14,317 nt of DNA from an uncultured Mogibacterium sp. GTDB lineage: Bacteria > Bacillota_A > Clostridia > Peptostreptococcales > Anaerovoracaceae. The notes under the pieces are model-generated. The model ran no database searches. It was not told the origin of the DNA and saw only the letters and a list, made by a program, of their open reading frames with translations. The DNA is taken from the NCBI RefSeq assembly GCF_938039775.1, contig NZ_CALHTQ010000047.1, forward strand, positions 1-14,317. The letters run 5' to 3'. Made by a program: the position numbers and the translations under genes. Positions 7,720 through 14,031 of this stretch are shown one piece after another; positions within the stretch are counted from its first letter, which is position 1; the number at the start of each line of letters is the position of its first letter.

Positions 7720-8995
7720 CAGCGAGCCTCCTCTCAACAGCCTCTATAAAGTGAACAAGCCCCTTGTATCCAAACGGCTGAATCTCGTTATTCCAGTGCA
7801 CATTTATCGACTCTGGATAATAGAACTGTGCGTCTATACCGATTGAAATATCAACCTTTTCCGAACCATCATAGTTCATCATTGTTGGTGACATCGTCGA
7901 ATATACCTTAAGGTCAGGATTGTGTACTGCAAGCTCTTTGATGAACGGGAAGTCATCTTCACTTATATTTGCAAATACAGATTTAACGCGTAACCCCAGC
8001 TTCTCGAGGGCAAGCGCCATCTCTATCGAATTTCCGTTTACGACCTGCCCTATTGCAAAGGTCTTTCCTGCACAGAGTTCCTGAAGCCTCTTGCATGCCT
8101 CACTCGCCTCTTCAAAGTACTTCGAATCGTCGATTTCTACTCCTAGTGCCGAAGCGAACAGTGCATACTGGCGCTGTATTCTGTCTATCTCATACACCCT
8201 AGTCAGCTCAATGTAAGGAATATCGAGCTTAGACTTAAGTGTAAATGCTGCTTTTCTCGACTCAGGATGGAGGATGATATTGAAATCAGAGCCGCCCATC
8301 TCCATATATTCCTCTAGTGTTTCTTTTCTTCCAACCTCATGAACTGTGTTTATTCCCATCTGTGCAAGGATTTCATAGAGCTCCGAATCGTCTTCGAGAT
8401 GCGTAAAGTTTCCGAGCAGATTAACTGTCCCGCCCTGTGGCTTCCTCTTCTCGAGCAGAGAGTAAATCGCCTCCCTAACAGCTACCATCGGTGGGTTCTT
8501 GCCCTCACGCATAAGGGCATACATATATGTAGGAACGACATGAATTCCCGTGCGTTCCTCCGCCTTTCTACAGACACGTTCGAGGTCAGTTCCGAGAAGC
8601 GCATCTACACATGTAATGCAGATAACCACAACCTTAGGCTTAACTTCACATACTTCATAAATCTCCTCGATAGCCTGCGGAATGTCGGATAGGTGTCTAC
8701 CTGTGACGAGGTCATTCTCGCTCATCTGCAGAAAAAACATCCTTTCACTATATCCGCCTTCGTCCGCCAAAATCGTGGTATTACGCCCACAGCAAGCTGG
8801 CGCAACCACGAGCATTACCGATTCTGGTATTACTACTCCTGCTCTCTTAACGCCAAATCCCTGCGCACCTGGTGAATTGTACATCAAGGTCGCCGGTGAG
8901 CTATACACGAGATGCTCGTTGCTCACTAGCTCGGTCGGAATACTGCCAGCCTCAGCGAGCGCTCCTATTGTCGTGAAATAAGTGTCTCTCGCCAT
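7706..8995 (-). CDS. nitrogenase-like component 1, NifD/BchY-type subunit (set A)
   Basis: This is a 429-residue nitrogenase component 1 homologue. The N-terminal region YNSPGAQGFGVKRAG lines up with the place where NifD has its first P-cluster cysteine but has none. The second ligand region is VAPACCGRNTT (Cys68/Cys69) and the third is CITCVDALLGTDLE (Cys126/Cys129). The segment matching the FeMo-co cysteine region of NifD (here HPESRKAAFTLKSKLDIPY) has no cysteine. Near the C-terminus NVHWNNEIQPFGYKG has a histidine roughly where NifD has His442. It is therefore not a true nitrogenase subunit. Its ATG overlaps the nflH1 stop by one base (TAATG) with AAGGAG upstream, so coupling with the reductase is tight. 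Superfamily assignment is firm. Subgroup and reaction are unknown. Confidence 0.88.
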   Translation of the reverse strand: MARDTYFTTIGALAEAGSIPTELVSNEHLVYSSPATLMYNSPGAQGFGVKRAGVVIPESVMLVVAPACCGRNTTILADEGGYSERMFFLQMSENDLVTGRHLSDIPQAIEEIYEVCEVKPKVVVICITCVDALLGTDLERVCRKAEERTGIHVVPTYMYALMREGKNPPMVAVREAIYSLLEKRKPQGGTVNLLGNFTHLEDDSELYEILAQMGINTVHEVGRKETLEEYMEMGGSDFNIILHPESRKAAFTLKSKLDIPYIELTRVYEIDRIQRQYALFASALGVEIDDSKYFEEASEACKRLQELCAGKTFAIGQVVNGNSIEMALALEKLGLRVKSVFANISEDDFPFIKELAVHNPDLKVYSTMSPTMMNYDGSEKVDISIGIDAQFYYPESINVHWNNEIQPFGYKGLVHFIEAVERRLADERA

Positions 8996-9747
8996 TACGA
9001 ATTCTCCTTAATCAGGTAGTCTGCTAGGGCAAAGAACCTCTTTGCGATATCCGACTCAGGATTGCCCTCAATCACGGTCTTGCCCTGATCCTCCCAGTCG
9101 ATGATTTCCTGACTGCGAGGAATCTCTCCTACGATTGGAATTCCTGCTTCATCTGCAAAAGCCTGCACCTTCTCCGTCTCATTCTCGACATTGCGGTGGT
9201 TGAGCACAACACCCTTTACCTTGGCATATCCACGGTCTGCGAAATTATCTACCGCTGTCTTGATATTATTAGCCGCATAGAGCGCCATCTTTTCACCTGA
9301 AGTTACAATGAGTATATCCTCTGCAAATCCCTCTCTGATTGGAGCTGCAAATCCTCCACAGACAACGTCTCCTAGCACGTCGTACAGAACTACGTCAGGA
9401 TTGTATCTGCCAAAAACATCTAGGTCATCTATGAGGTTAAATGTCGAGATGATTCCTCTACCTGCACATCCTATACCAGGCGTAGGTCCACCAGTCTCGA
9501 TGCATTCTACTCCTCCAAATCCAGTTTTAACCATCTCATCGATAGTCGGTTCATCGTCGTTATCTCTCATGAAGTTCATAACCGGAATCAGCGGATTACC
9601 GCCGAGCAGATTTATTGTCGAATCGGCCTTCGGGTCACAGCCAATCTGAACTACCTTATACCCTTTCACCGCAAAAGCCGCAGCTAGATTCGCTGTAACT
9701 GTCGATTTACCGATTCCACCTTTGCCATATATTGCTACCTTAATCAT
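8995..9747 (-). CDS. NifH/BchL-like ATP-dependent reductase (set A)
   Basis: This is a 250-residue Fe-protein homologue and the first gene of the nfl-hyp operon. It has the P-loop GKGGIGKST (residues 8-16), the CDPKADST switch, the cluster ligands Cys94 (GIGCAGRG) and Cys130 (DVVCGGF), and Arg97. A homodimer should hold one [4Fe-4S] cluster and pass electrons to component 1 at the cost of ATP. It is shorter than NifH (about 275-297 residues), ending soon after the last helix, as many nitrogenase-like reductases do. The ribosome site AGGGGG lies about 5 bases before the ATG. The leader upstream contains a terminator hairpin, so expression is probably set at the level of transcription elongation. 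The family call is certain; it is not NifH of nitrogen fixation given its partners. Confidence 0.95.
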   Translation of the reverse strand: MIKVAIYGKGGIGKSTVTANLAAAFAVKGYKVVQIGCDPKADSTINLLGGNPLIPVMNFMRDNDDEPTIDEMVKTGFGGVECIETGGPTPGIGCAGRGIISTFNLIDDLDVFGRYNPDVVLYDVLGDVVCGGFAAPIREGFAEDILIVTSGEKMALYAANNIKTAVDNFADRGYAKVKGVVLNHRNVENETEKVQAFADEAGIPIVGEIPRSQEIIDWEDQGKTVIEGNPESDIAKRFFALADYLIKENS

Positions 9748-9761
9748 TTATCCCCCTACAC

Positions 9762-9793
9762 AAAAAGACTTCAAACCACACGGGTAGAAGTCT
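9762..9793 (-). terminator. leader terminator upstream of nflH1
   Basis: On the minus strand AGACTTC and GAAGTCT make a perfect 7-bp stem. After a small internal loop it is topped by ACC/GGT with a 5-base loop, and a run of five T residues follows. It lies 15 bases upstream of the nflH1 ATG, inside the predicted transcript. Confidence 0.75.
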
Positions 9794-9847
9794 CCGAAAA
9801 CAATGTCATACCACTCGGGACCCCTTGTGGTTGGTCTTCATTTAGTT
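9762..9847 (-). promoter_or_regulatory. structured leader: candidate riboswitch or transcription attenuator of the nfl-hyp operon
   Basis: The minus-strand transcript starting near 9848 has about 100 bases before nflH1. It ends in an intrinsic terminator, and competing pairings are visible. RNA ACCAC in 9827-9831 can pair with GUGGU at about 9808-9812. Alternatively the stretch AACCACA (9826-9832) can pair with UGUGGUU (9774-9780) in the terminator loop. RNA GAAG (9836-9839) can pair with CUUC of the terminator's left arm (9787-9790). GACC/GGUC and CCGA/UCGG short helices are also possible. Such mutually exclusive folds are typical of riboswitches and attenuators. I do not recognise a known class: no cobalamin, SAM, TPP, Moco or T-box core motif is seen. 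The ligand is unknown. Confidence 0.6.
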
Positions 9848-9854
9848 ACTTAAA

Positions 9855-9883
9855 ATTATACTATCGCTACATATGGTACGCAA
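9855..9883 (-). promoter_or_regulatory. promoter of the nfl-hyp operon
   Basis: On the minus strand a perfect TATAAT (9855-9860) is preceded, 17 bases upstream, by TTGCGT (9878-9883, three of six matching the -35 consensus). The predicted start near 9848 gives the roughly 100-base structured leader. A weak -35 would fit an activated promoter. Confidence 0.7.
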
Positions 9884-9945
9884 TAAAAGGTATTTTAATC
9901 ACAATCGTTTACATTTTTTTGAGGTACTGATAAAATATTTTTAAT
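9875..9945. repeat. imperfect direct repeat spanning both divergent promoters
   Basis: GGTACGCAATAAAAGG plus TATTTTAAT (9875-9899) is partly repeated as GGTACTGATAAAATA plus TTTTTAAT (9923-9945), 48 bases apart. The first copy covers the -35 of the left-going promoter and the second covers the -10 of the right-going one. The spacing is about 4.5 helical turns. A shared regulator site is possible, but AT richness makes chance similarity plausible. Confidence 0.35.
9908..9936 (+). promoter_or_regulatory. promoter of the set B nfl operon
   Basis: TTTACA (9908-9913) and TAAAAT (9931-9936), each one base from consensus, are spaced by exactly 17 bases. A TG dinucleotide gives an extended -10 (TGATAAAAT). 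Transcription should start near 9943, leaving a leader of about 78 bases before nflH2. Confidence 0.75.
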
Positions 9946-9950
9946 ACTAG

Positions 9951-9990
9951 GCCTCCCCATGAACCATTTTCTATGTTCGTGGTGCGAGGC
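9951..9990 (+). promoter_or_regulatory. 5' leader stem-loop of the set B nfl transcript
   Basis: GCCTC (9951-9955) pairs with GAGGC (9986-9990), and CCATGAAC (9957-9964) pairs with GTTCGTGG (9975-9982) including one G-U pair, with a 10-base loop. No T run follows, so it is not a terminator. It lies 17 bases before the ribosome site of nflH2 and could affect translation or stability, or bind a regulator. Confidence 0.6.
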
Positions 9991-10020
9991 AAATTATATA
10001 TATTTAGGGAAGTATATTCT

Positions 10021-10770
10021 ATGAAAAGAATTGCAATATATGGGAAAGGCGGGATTGGCAAGTCCACTACCGTTTCAAATATGTCTGCGGCCCTCGCTGG
10101 TAAAGGCTATACGGTCATGCAGATTGGATGCGATCCAAAGGCAGATTCCACGATAAGTCTTCGTCAAGGTCGTGAGCTCACTCCAGTTCTCGATACTTAT
10201 AGAGATAAAATCAAGGATATTCAGCTCGAGGATATGTATACCATTGGATATAATGGAGTTATATGCGTTGAAGCAGGCGGCCCAACACCAGGAATCGGTT
10301 GTGCCGGACGAGGTGTTGCTAAGGCACTGGATCTACTTAAGCAAAAGAATTTTGAAAAGGTTCTATGCCCAGATGTAGTCTTTTACGATGTTCTCGGAGA
10401 CGTAGTATGCGGTGGTTTCTCGATGCCGCTTCGCAAGAATTATGCGGACAACGTATATGTCATCTCTTCTGGAGAACAGATGGCGATATACGCAGCTATG
10501 AATCTCGGACTCGCCATGGAGAACTTCAAGCGCAGGGGGCATAACGGATTATCTGGCATCATTGCTAACAAGCGAAATGTCAACGGTGAAGATGAAAAGC
10601 TACTGACTCTCAGCGAAGACCTCGAATGCCCGATAGTTGGAACTATTGAACATAGCATGGTTGTAAAGAGAGCATCTGACGACGGGCTCACCGTTGCTGA
10701 AGCTTATCCAGATGATCCGATGGTTGACGTATACACTAAGATAGCGATGGAGATTATAAAAAGGGACTGA
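10021..10770 (+). CDS. NifH/BchL-like ATP-dependent reductase (set B)
   Basis: The 249-residue Fe-protein homologue begins at the ATG at 10021. That ATG has AGGGAAG eight bases before it and gives the same N-terminus as the divergent paralogue. An ATG at 9973 is in frame but lies in the leader stem-loop. It carries the P-loop [17 protein letters not shown], Cys94 (GIGCAGRG) and Cys130 (DVVCGGF), at exactly the same residue numbers as the set A reductase. It should form a homodimer with one [4Fe-4S] cluster and deliver electrons to the NflD2-NflK2 pair. It ends one base before nflD2, indicating translational coupling. Two separate reductases argue that the two sets use dedicated electron donors. 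Confidence 0.95.
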   Translation: MKRIAIYGKGGIGKSTTVSNMSAALAGKGYTVMQIGCDPKADSTISLRQGRELTPVLDTYRDKIKDIQLEDMYTIGYNGVICVEAGGPTPGIGCAGRGVAKALDLLKQKNFEKVLCPDVVFYDVLGDVVCGGFSMPLRKNYADNVYVISSGEQMAIYAAMNLGLAMENFKRRGHNGLSGIIANKRNVNGEDEKLLTLSEDLECPIVGTIEHSMVVKRASDDGLTVAEAYPDDPMVDVYTKIAMEIIKRD

Positions 10771-10771
10771 T

Positions 10772-12097
10772 ATGCTGATTGATTTACACAAACCCGATAT
10801 TAATAAAGCAATGGTGAAGCTTGGGGGCCTTGATACTCTAGCTCCTTTTCCACGCAAATTGGAGTACTCATGTCCCTCACGAGGTGGTTGGACTATTGCG
10901 CATACACCGATGATTATTCCTGGTTCGCACATGATATACATCGGCGCTTCAGCCTGTCTACGCGGCGTAGTTTTATCTGCTGCCGAGTATGAAGGTCTGG
11001 ATAGGTTTTCGATGATTTTAATTGAAGAGAAGGATATTCTGAGTGGCAATATGGAAGAACTTTTTATAGAGGGTGTCACTGACATTCTTAATAAATTGGA
11101 CCATAGGCCTAAGTGTGTACTACCATTTACAGGCTGCATTCACTACTTCCTCGCTACTGATATCGAATACATATATGACGAGCTCTCTGCTCGCTTCCCT
11201 GATATCGATTTCATCTCCTCGCAGATGACTCCGACTATGAAGATTAACGACCACACTCCTGAAGAGGATATGTGCCGCTCGATGTATCTATGCATAGAGG
11301 AACAGCCTTTAAATGACAAAGTCGTCAACTTCATCGGCGACAGTTATCCGATTGCAAAGTCCGGCGACCACATGAAGCTGCTACACGAGCATGGCTTCCG
11401 CACACACGACCTAGCTTCAATAGATTCATACGATGAATATAAGGCTATGGGCGAGAGTTTTCTCAACATCTATTCATTACCTATAGCAAAATGGTCAACC
11501 GAATGTCTCGAGGAGAGGCTAGGACAGCAGAGCCTCTACATGCCTTACACTTATAACTATGACGAGATTGACCGCGATATGAGCAAACTCGCTGAGATTA
11601 TAGGTGCTCCTGCACCTGACTTTACAGTGCTTAGAGCTGAAGCTGATGATTCTCTTGCAAAGGCCCTTTCTATAATCGGAGACACCGTGGTAGCTGTAGA
11701 CTTTATGAGTACGCCTCGTTTTCTCAGTTTAGCAAGGCTGCTTCTATCTCACGGATTTAACGTGGCAGAAATTTACGGAGATGTTCTCTCTCCTGAAAGT
11801 CAAGATGACATAGATTGGTTTAAGCAGAATTATCCAGATATTCCGCTTATAGCTACGCAGGATTTCCGTGCCCGCTTCTACCCTAGGGACGAAGCAAAGG
11901 ACGGCAAAGTGCTTGCGATTGGGCAGAAAGCTGCGTATTTTACAGGCACTAACCACTTCGTAAACCTAATCGCCAATAATGGCTGGTATGGATACGATGC
12001 TATTAAAAAGCTTGCGGATGAGATGATTGATGCATTTAATAATGAGAAAGATGCAAAATCCATAATTCAGGTTAAGGCTTGGGGGTGCTCGGCATGA
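10772..12097 (+). CDS. nitrogenase-like component 1, NifD/BchY-type subunit (set B)
   Basis: The 441-residue product has three cysteines in the positions of the nitrogenase P-cluster ligands: Cys34 (YSCPSRGGW), Cys62 (IGASACLRGVVLSAAE) and Cys122 (PFTGCIHYFLATDIE). With Cys37 of the downstream subunit this gives the 3+1 pattern known from chlorophyllide reductase BchY/BchZ, which holds a bridging [4Fe-4S] cluster instead of the 8Fe P-cluster. The segment corresponding to the FeMo-co cysteine (around NIYSLPIAKWSTECLEERLG) has no cysteine in the right place. The C-terminus ends in KAWGCSA. The start follows nflH2 by one base, and the stop overlaps the nflK2 ATG (ATGA). Subgroup within the nitrogenase-like families and substrate are not known. 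Confidence 0.88.
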   Translation: MLIDLHKPDINKAMVKLGGLDTLAPFPRKLEYSCPSRGGWTIAHTPMIIPGSHMIYIGASACLRGVVLSAAEYEGLDRFSMILIEEKDILSGNMEELFIEGVTDILNKLDHRPKCVLPFTGCIHYFLATDIEYIYDELSARFPDIDFISSQMTPTMKINDHTPEEDMCRSMYLCIEEQPLNDKVVNFIGDSYPIAKSGDHMKLLHEHGFRTHDLASIDSYDEYKAMGESFLNIYSLPIAKWSTECLEERLGQQSLYMPYTYNYDEIDRDMSKLAEIIGAPAPDFTVLRAEADDSLAKALSIIGDTVVAVDFMSTPRFLSLARLLLSHGFNVAEIYGDVLSPESQDDIDWFKQNYPDIPLIATQDFRARFYPRDEAKDGKVLAIGQKAAYFTGTNHFVNLIANNGWYGYDAIKKLADEMIDAFNNEKDAKSIIQVKAWGCSA

Positions 12098-13401
12098 AGC
12101 AAGTAGCTAGAGTTTTATCCACATACTCTGCCGATTTATTCGGCATCTGCTCCGTACTCTATGAACTGGGTGGCCTCGTTGTGATGCACGATGCATCTGG
12201 GTGCAATTCAACTTACAACACTCACGATGAACCGCGCTGGTACGATATTGAGAGTATGATTTATATCTCCGGTCTCATTGAAAATGATGTAATTCTAGGC
12301 AATGACGAGAAGCTAATCAGCGATGTAATCGAGGCAGCAAGTGAGACACAGCCTAAGTTTATCGCTATTTCCGCAGCTCTGATTCCGCTATTTATGAGCA
12401 CCGATATGAAAGGTATTGCACGTATAATCGAGAAGCGCACTGGCATTCCGACATTTGGCTTCACCACTAATGCTATGGATACTTACGTGCTCGGTGGCAA
12501 CATGGTCTACCGTGAATTTCTCGGTAGATTTTGTCCTAATCTAGAGAACATTCCAACTTCAACTCAGGGAAATTCTCTCTCTGTCAATCTTCTCGGTGTT
12601 ACGCCACTCGACTTCTCGATAGTCGGGAATGTTGAGGCTCTAAAGGAGTACTTTAAAGATTGCGGTATCGAGGTCAATTGCTGCATGACAATGGGCTGCA
12701 CAGTCGAAGAAATGGCAAATGCACACAAGGCAGATGTCAACGTTGTCTGCTCATCTATGGCACTTGACGGTACGAAAATACTCAATGATAAGTACGGAAC
12801 CCCTGCGGTTCTGGGCCTGCCTATGGGAAAGACTGCTTGCTGTGAGCTCGAAAAGCTTATAAGAGAGTCTGCATCTGACGGTAAAACGAGAGTGCTTGGT
12901 TCATCAGGTGAGTTAAGCAGTATCCCTGCTCTCGAACATCAGAAGTCGAGCTATACGCTTAGGGATAGAGCCAAGGGTGGCACCTGGATTATCGGAGAGG
13001 CGATTAATGCAGCAGGCATACGCTATGTGCTGGAGCACGACCTTGGAATTACTGAAGTTCACATACTATGCCCTACTCAGGTAGATGCTCATATGCTTAG
13101 AGATGGCGATGTTATGGTGCGCGACGAATCTGACATAGAGAAGGTGCTAAAGGATGCAAAATGCGTAATCGCAGATCCTATCTATAGACGAATTCTGACG
13201 AGAGATGAAAATGGTAATTTACCGCACTTCATAAATATTCCTCACGAAGCTTATTCGGGCAGGATGTACAGGAGTCATATTCCAGTATTTATCGGAGATT
13301 GCTTTACAGGCTGGCTATATGAAAAAATGAATTCTGATGATGAATCAGTCGGCATCAATGATATCATGAAGATAAATGAACCATACAAAATAAATATTTA
13401 A
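12094..13401 (+). CDS. nitrogenase-like component 1, NifK/BchZ-type subunit (set B)
   Basis: The 435-residue product starts at the ATG at 12094, four bases inside nflD2, with GGGGGTG six bases upstream. A TTG at 12079 would add five residues not matched in the paralogue. The N-terminal half parallels the set A K subunit: LYELGGLVVMHDASGCN with Cys37, THDEPRW, and DVILGNDEKLI. The second cluster-cysteine position reads AISAALIPLFMSTDM, without cysteine, as in set A. Later segments (NLLGVTPLDFS, GLPMGKTACCELE) fit Rossmann-like domains of component 1. It probably pairs with NflD2 as a heterotetramer. It is about 42 residues longer than its set A paralogue. Confidence 0.88.
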   Translation: MKQVARVLSTYSADLFGICSVLYELGGLVVMHDASGCNSTYNTHDEPRWYDIESMIYISGLIENDVILGNDEKLISDVIEAASETQPKFIAISAALIPLFMSTDMKGIARIIEKRTGIPTFGFTTNAMDTYVLGGNMVYREFLGRFCPNLENIPTSTQGNSLSVNLLGVTPLDFSIVGNVEALKEYFKDCGIEVNCCMTMGCTVEEMANAHKADVNVVCSSMALDGTKILNDKYGTPAVLGLPMGKTACCELEKLIRESASDGKTRVLGSSGELSSIPALEHQKSSYTLRDRAKGGTWIIGEAINAAGIRYVLEHDLGITEVHILCPTQVDAHMLRDGDVMVRDESDIEKVLKDAKCVIADPIYRRILTRDENGNLPHFINIPHEAYSGRMYRSHIPVFIGDCFTGWLYEKMNSDDESVGINDIMKINEPYKINI

Positions 13402-13417
13402 TTGAAGAGGGGGAGCA

Positions 13418-13885
13418 ATGATGAAAAAACTGTTAATTACCTTACTTACTGTAACCATTTCGATTTCTTTTGCAAGCTGCGGCAACACTAGCAAAAAAGT
13501 TAAATCTACTCCGAAACTTACAAAGAAAGATTTCATAGGAACATGGGATGGATCTGCAGTCATTGATTCAAATGAATCCTATCCAGAAGATTACGAAAAA
13601 GGGAAAAAAGTTTATTCTGATAATATTGGATTAATTTTAAACTATCTTGAATTTGAAGATGAAAATCGTGCTTCATTCTATATTATGGATAAACAATATC
13701 ATGGAACATGGGAATTAAAAGGCAAATCTATCACTTTAAAAATTGATGAAGCAAAGCAAATAAGCGAGGATGAAAGCGACTTACTGCAACCCGGTTCTAT
13801 ACTGGAGTTTGAGTTTGACTCTGACAACAAGCGCATTTTACGCAAGCTTGATAGCGGAGCTATGTTCGTTTACGAAAAGAAATAA
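13418..13885 (+). CDS. small secreted lipoprotein, lipocalin-like, unknown function
   Basis: This is a 155-residue product with a lipoprotein signal peptide: MMKKLL, a hydrophobic core and the lipobox-like FASC, with Cys21 as the lipid-anchor residue. A Lys/Thr-rich linker follows, then KKDFIGTWDG and, later, QYHGTWELKGKSITLKID. Such paired GTW motifs are typical of small bacterial lipocalin-like or META-like beta-barrel lipoproteins, so an extracytoplasmic membrane-anchored beta protein is likely. Either of two adjacent ATGs (13418, 13421) could be used; GAGGGGGAG lies just upstream. It begins 16 bases after nflK2 with no terminator between, so it is probably cotranscribed. Its composition is visibly more AT-rich than the nfl genes, which hints at a different origin. 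No function can be assigned. Confidence 0.85.
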   Translation: MMKKLLITLLTVTISISFASCGNTSKKVKSTPKLTKKDFIGTWDGSAVIDSNESYPEDYEKGKKVYSDNIGLILNYLEFEDENRASFYIMDKQYHGTWELKGKSITLKIDEAKQISEDESDLLQPGSILEFEFDSDNKRILRKLDSGAMFVYEKK

Positions 13886-13888
13886 ATA

Positions 13889-13919
13889 GAGCAATTCCCT
13901 CTAATTCAGAGCTTTGCTC
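13889..13919. repeat. inverted repeat downstream of the lipoprotein gene
   Basis: GAGCAA (13889-13894) pairs with TTGCTC (13914-13919), with an inner CTCT/AGAG helix and a 5-base loop. No T run follows on the plus strand. It stands just before the true terminator and may protect the transcript's 3' end. Confidence 0.55.
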
Positions 13920-13924
13920 AGTAT

Positions 13925-13975
13925 AGCAATATCTTGCAGCACTCGCAGAGTAACCGCTGAGATATTGCTTTTTTT
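13925..13975 (+). terminator. intrinsic terminator of the set B operon
   Basis: AGCAATATCT (13925-13934) and AGATATTGCT (13960-13969) form a perfect 10-bp stem. The 25-base loop can itself pair as CAGC/GCTG. The stem runs into seven T residues (13969-13975). Confidence 0.88.
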
Positions 13976-13988
13976 CGTTATAGAGTAG

Positions 13989-14031
13989 CTACCGAGAAAA
14001 TACAGCATATGTAGTTGCATTTTCTCGGTAG
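13989..14031. repeat. 13-bp perfect inverted repeat at the end of the right-hand gene
   Basis: CTACCGAGAAAAT (13989-14001) and ATTTTCTCGGTAG (14019-14031) are perfect inverse complements separated by 17 bases. One arm contains the stop codon of the minus-strand gene. Read on the minus strand it would form a strong hairpin exactly at the coding end, but no T run follows, so it is at best an atypical terminator. Confidence 0.75.

Noticed and set aside
7720..7737. TTG start extending the set A K subunit
   Set aside because: It overlaps the ribosome binding site of the ATG at 7719, and the extra residues are absent from the paralogue.
9762..9847. Known riboswitch classes such as cobalamin, SAM, TPP, Moco or a T-box
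   Set aside because: None of their core motifs could be found by eye in the leader, so it is listed as an unclassified candidate.
9973..10020. Upstream ATG adding 16 residues to the set B reductase
   Set aside because: The stretch is part of a leader stem-loop, the extra residues have no counterpart in the set A reductase, and a good ribosome site precedes the ATG at 10021.
10600..11139. Antisense open frame of 179 codons across the nflH2-nflD2 junction
   Set aside because: It lies opposite two certain genes, has low-complexity Ser/Ile-rich content and no ribosome site or family resemblance. Similar antisense frames at 3214-3642 and 5405-5842 were rejected for the same reason.
6538..13401. 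Genuine nitrogen-fixing NifHDK
   Set aside because: The D-type subunits lack the FeMo-co cysteine, the K-type subunits keep only one P-cluster cysteine, and no nifE, nifN or nifB-like gene is present in the window.
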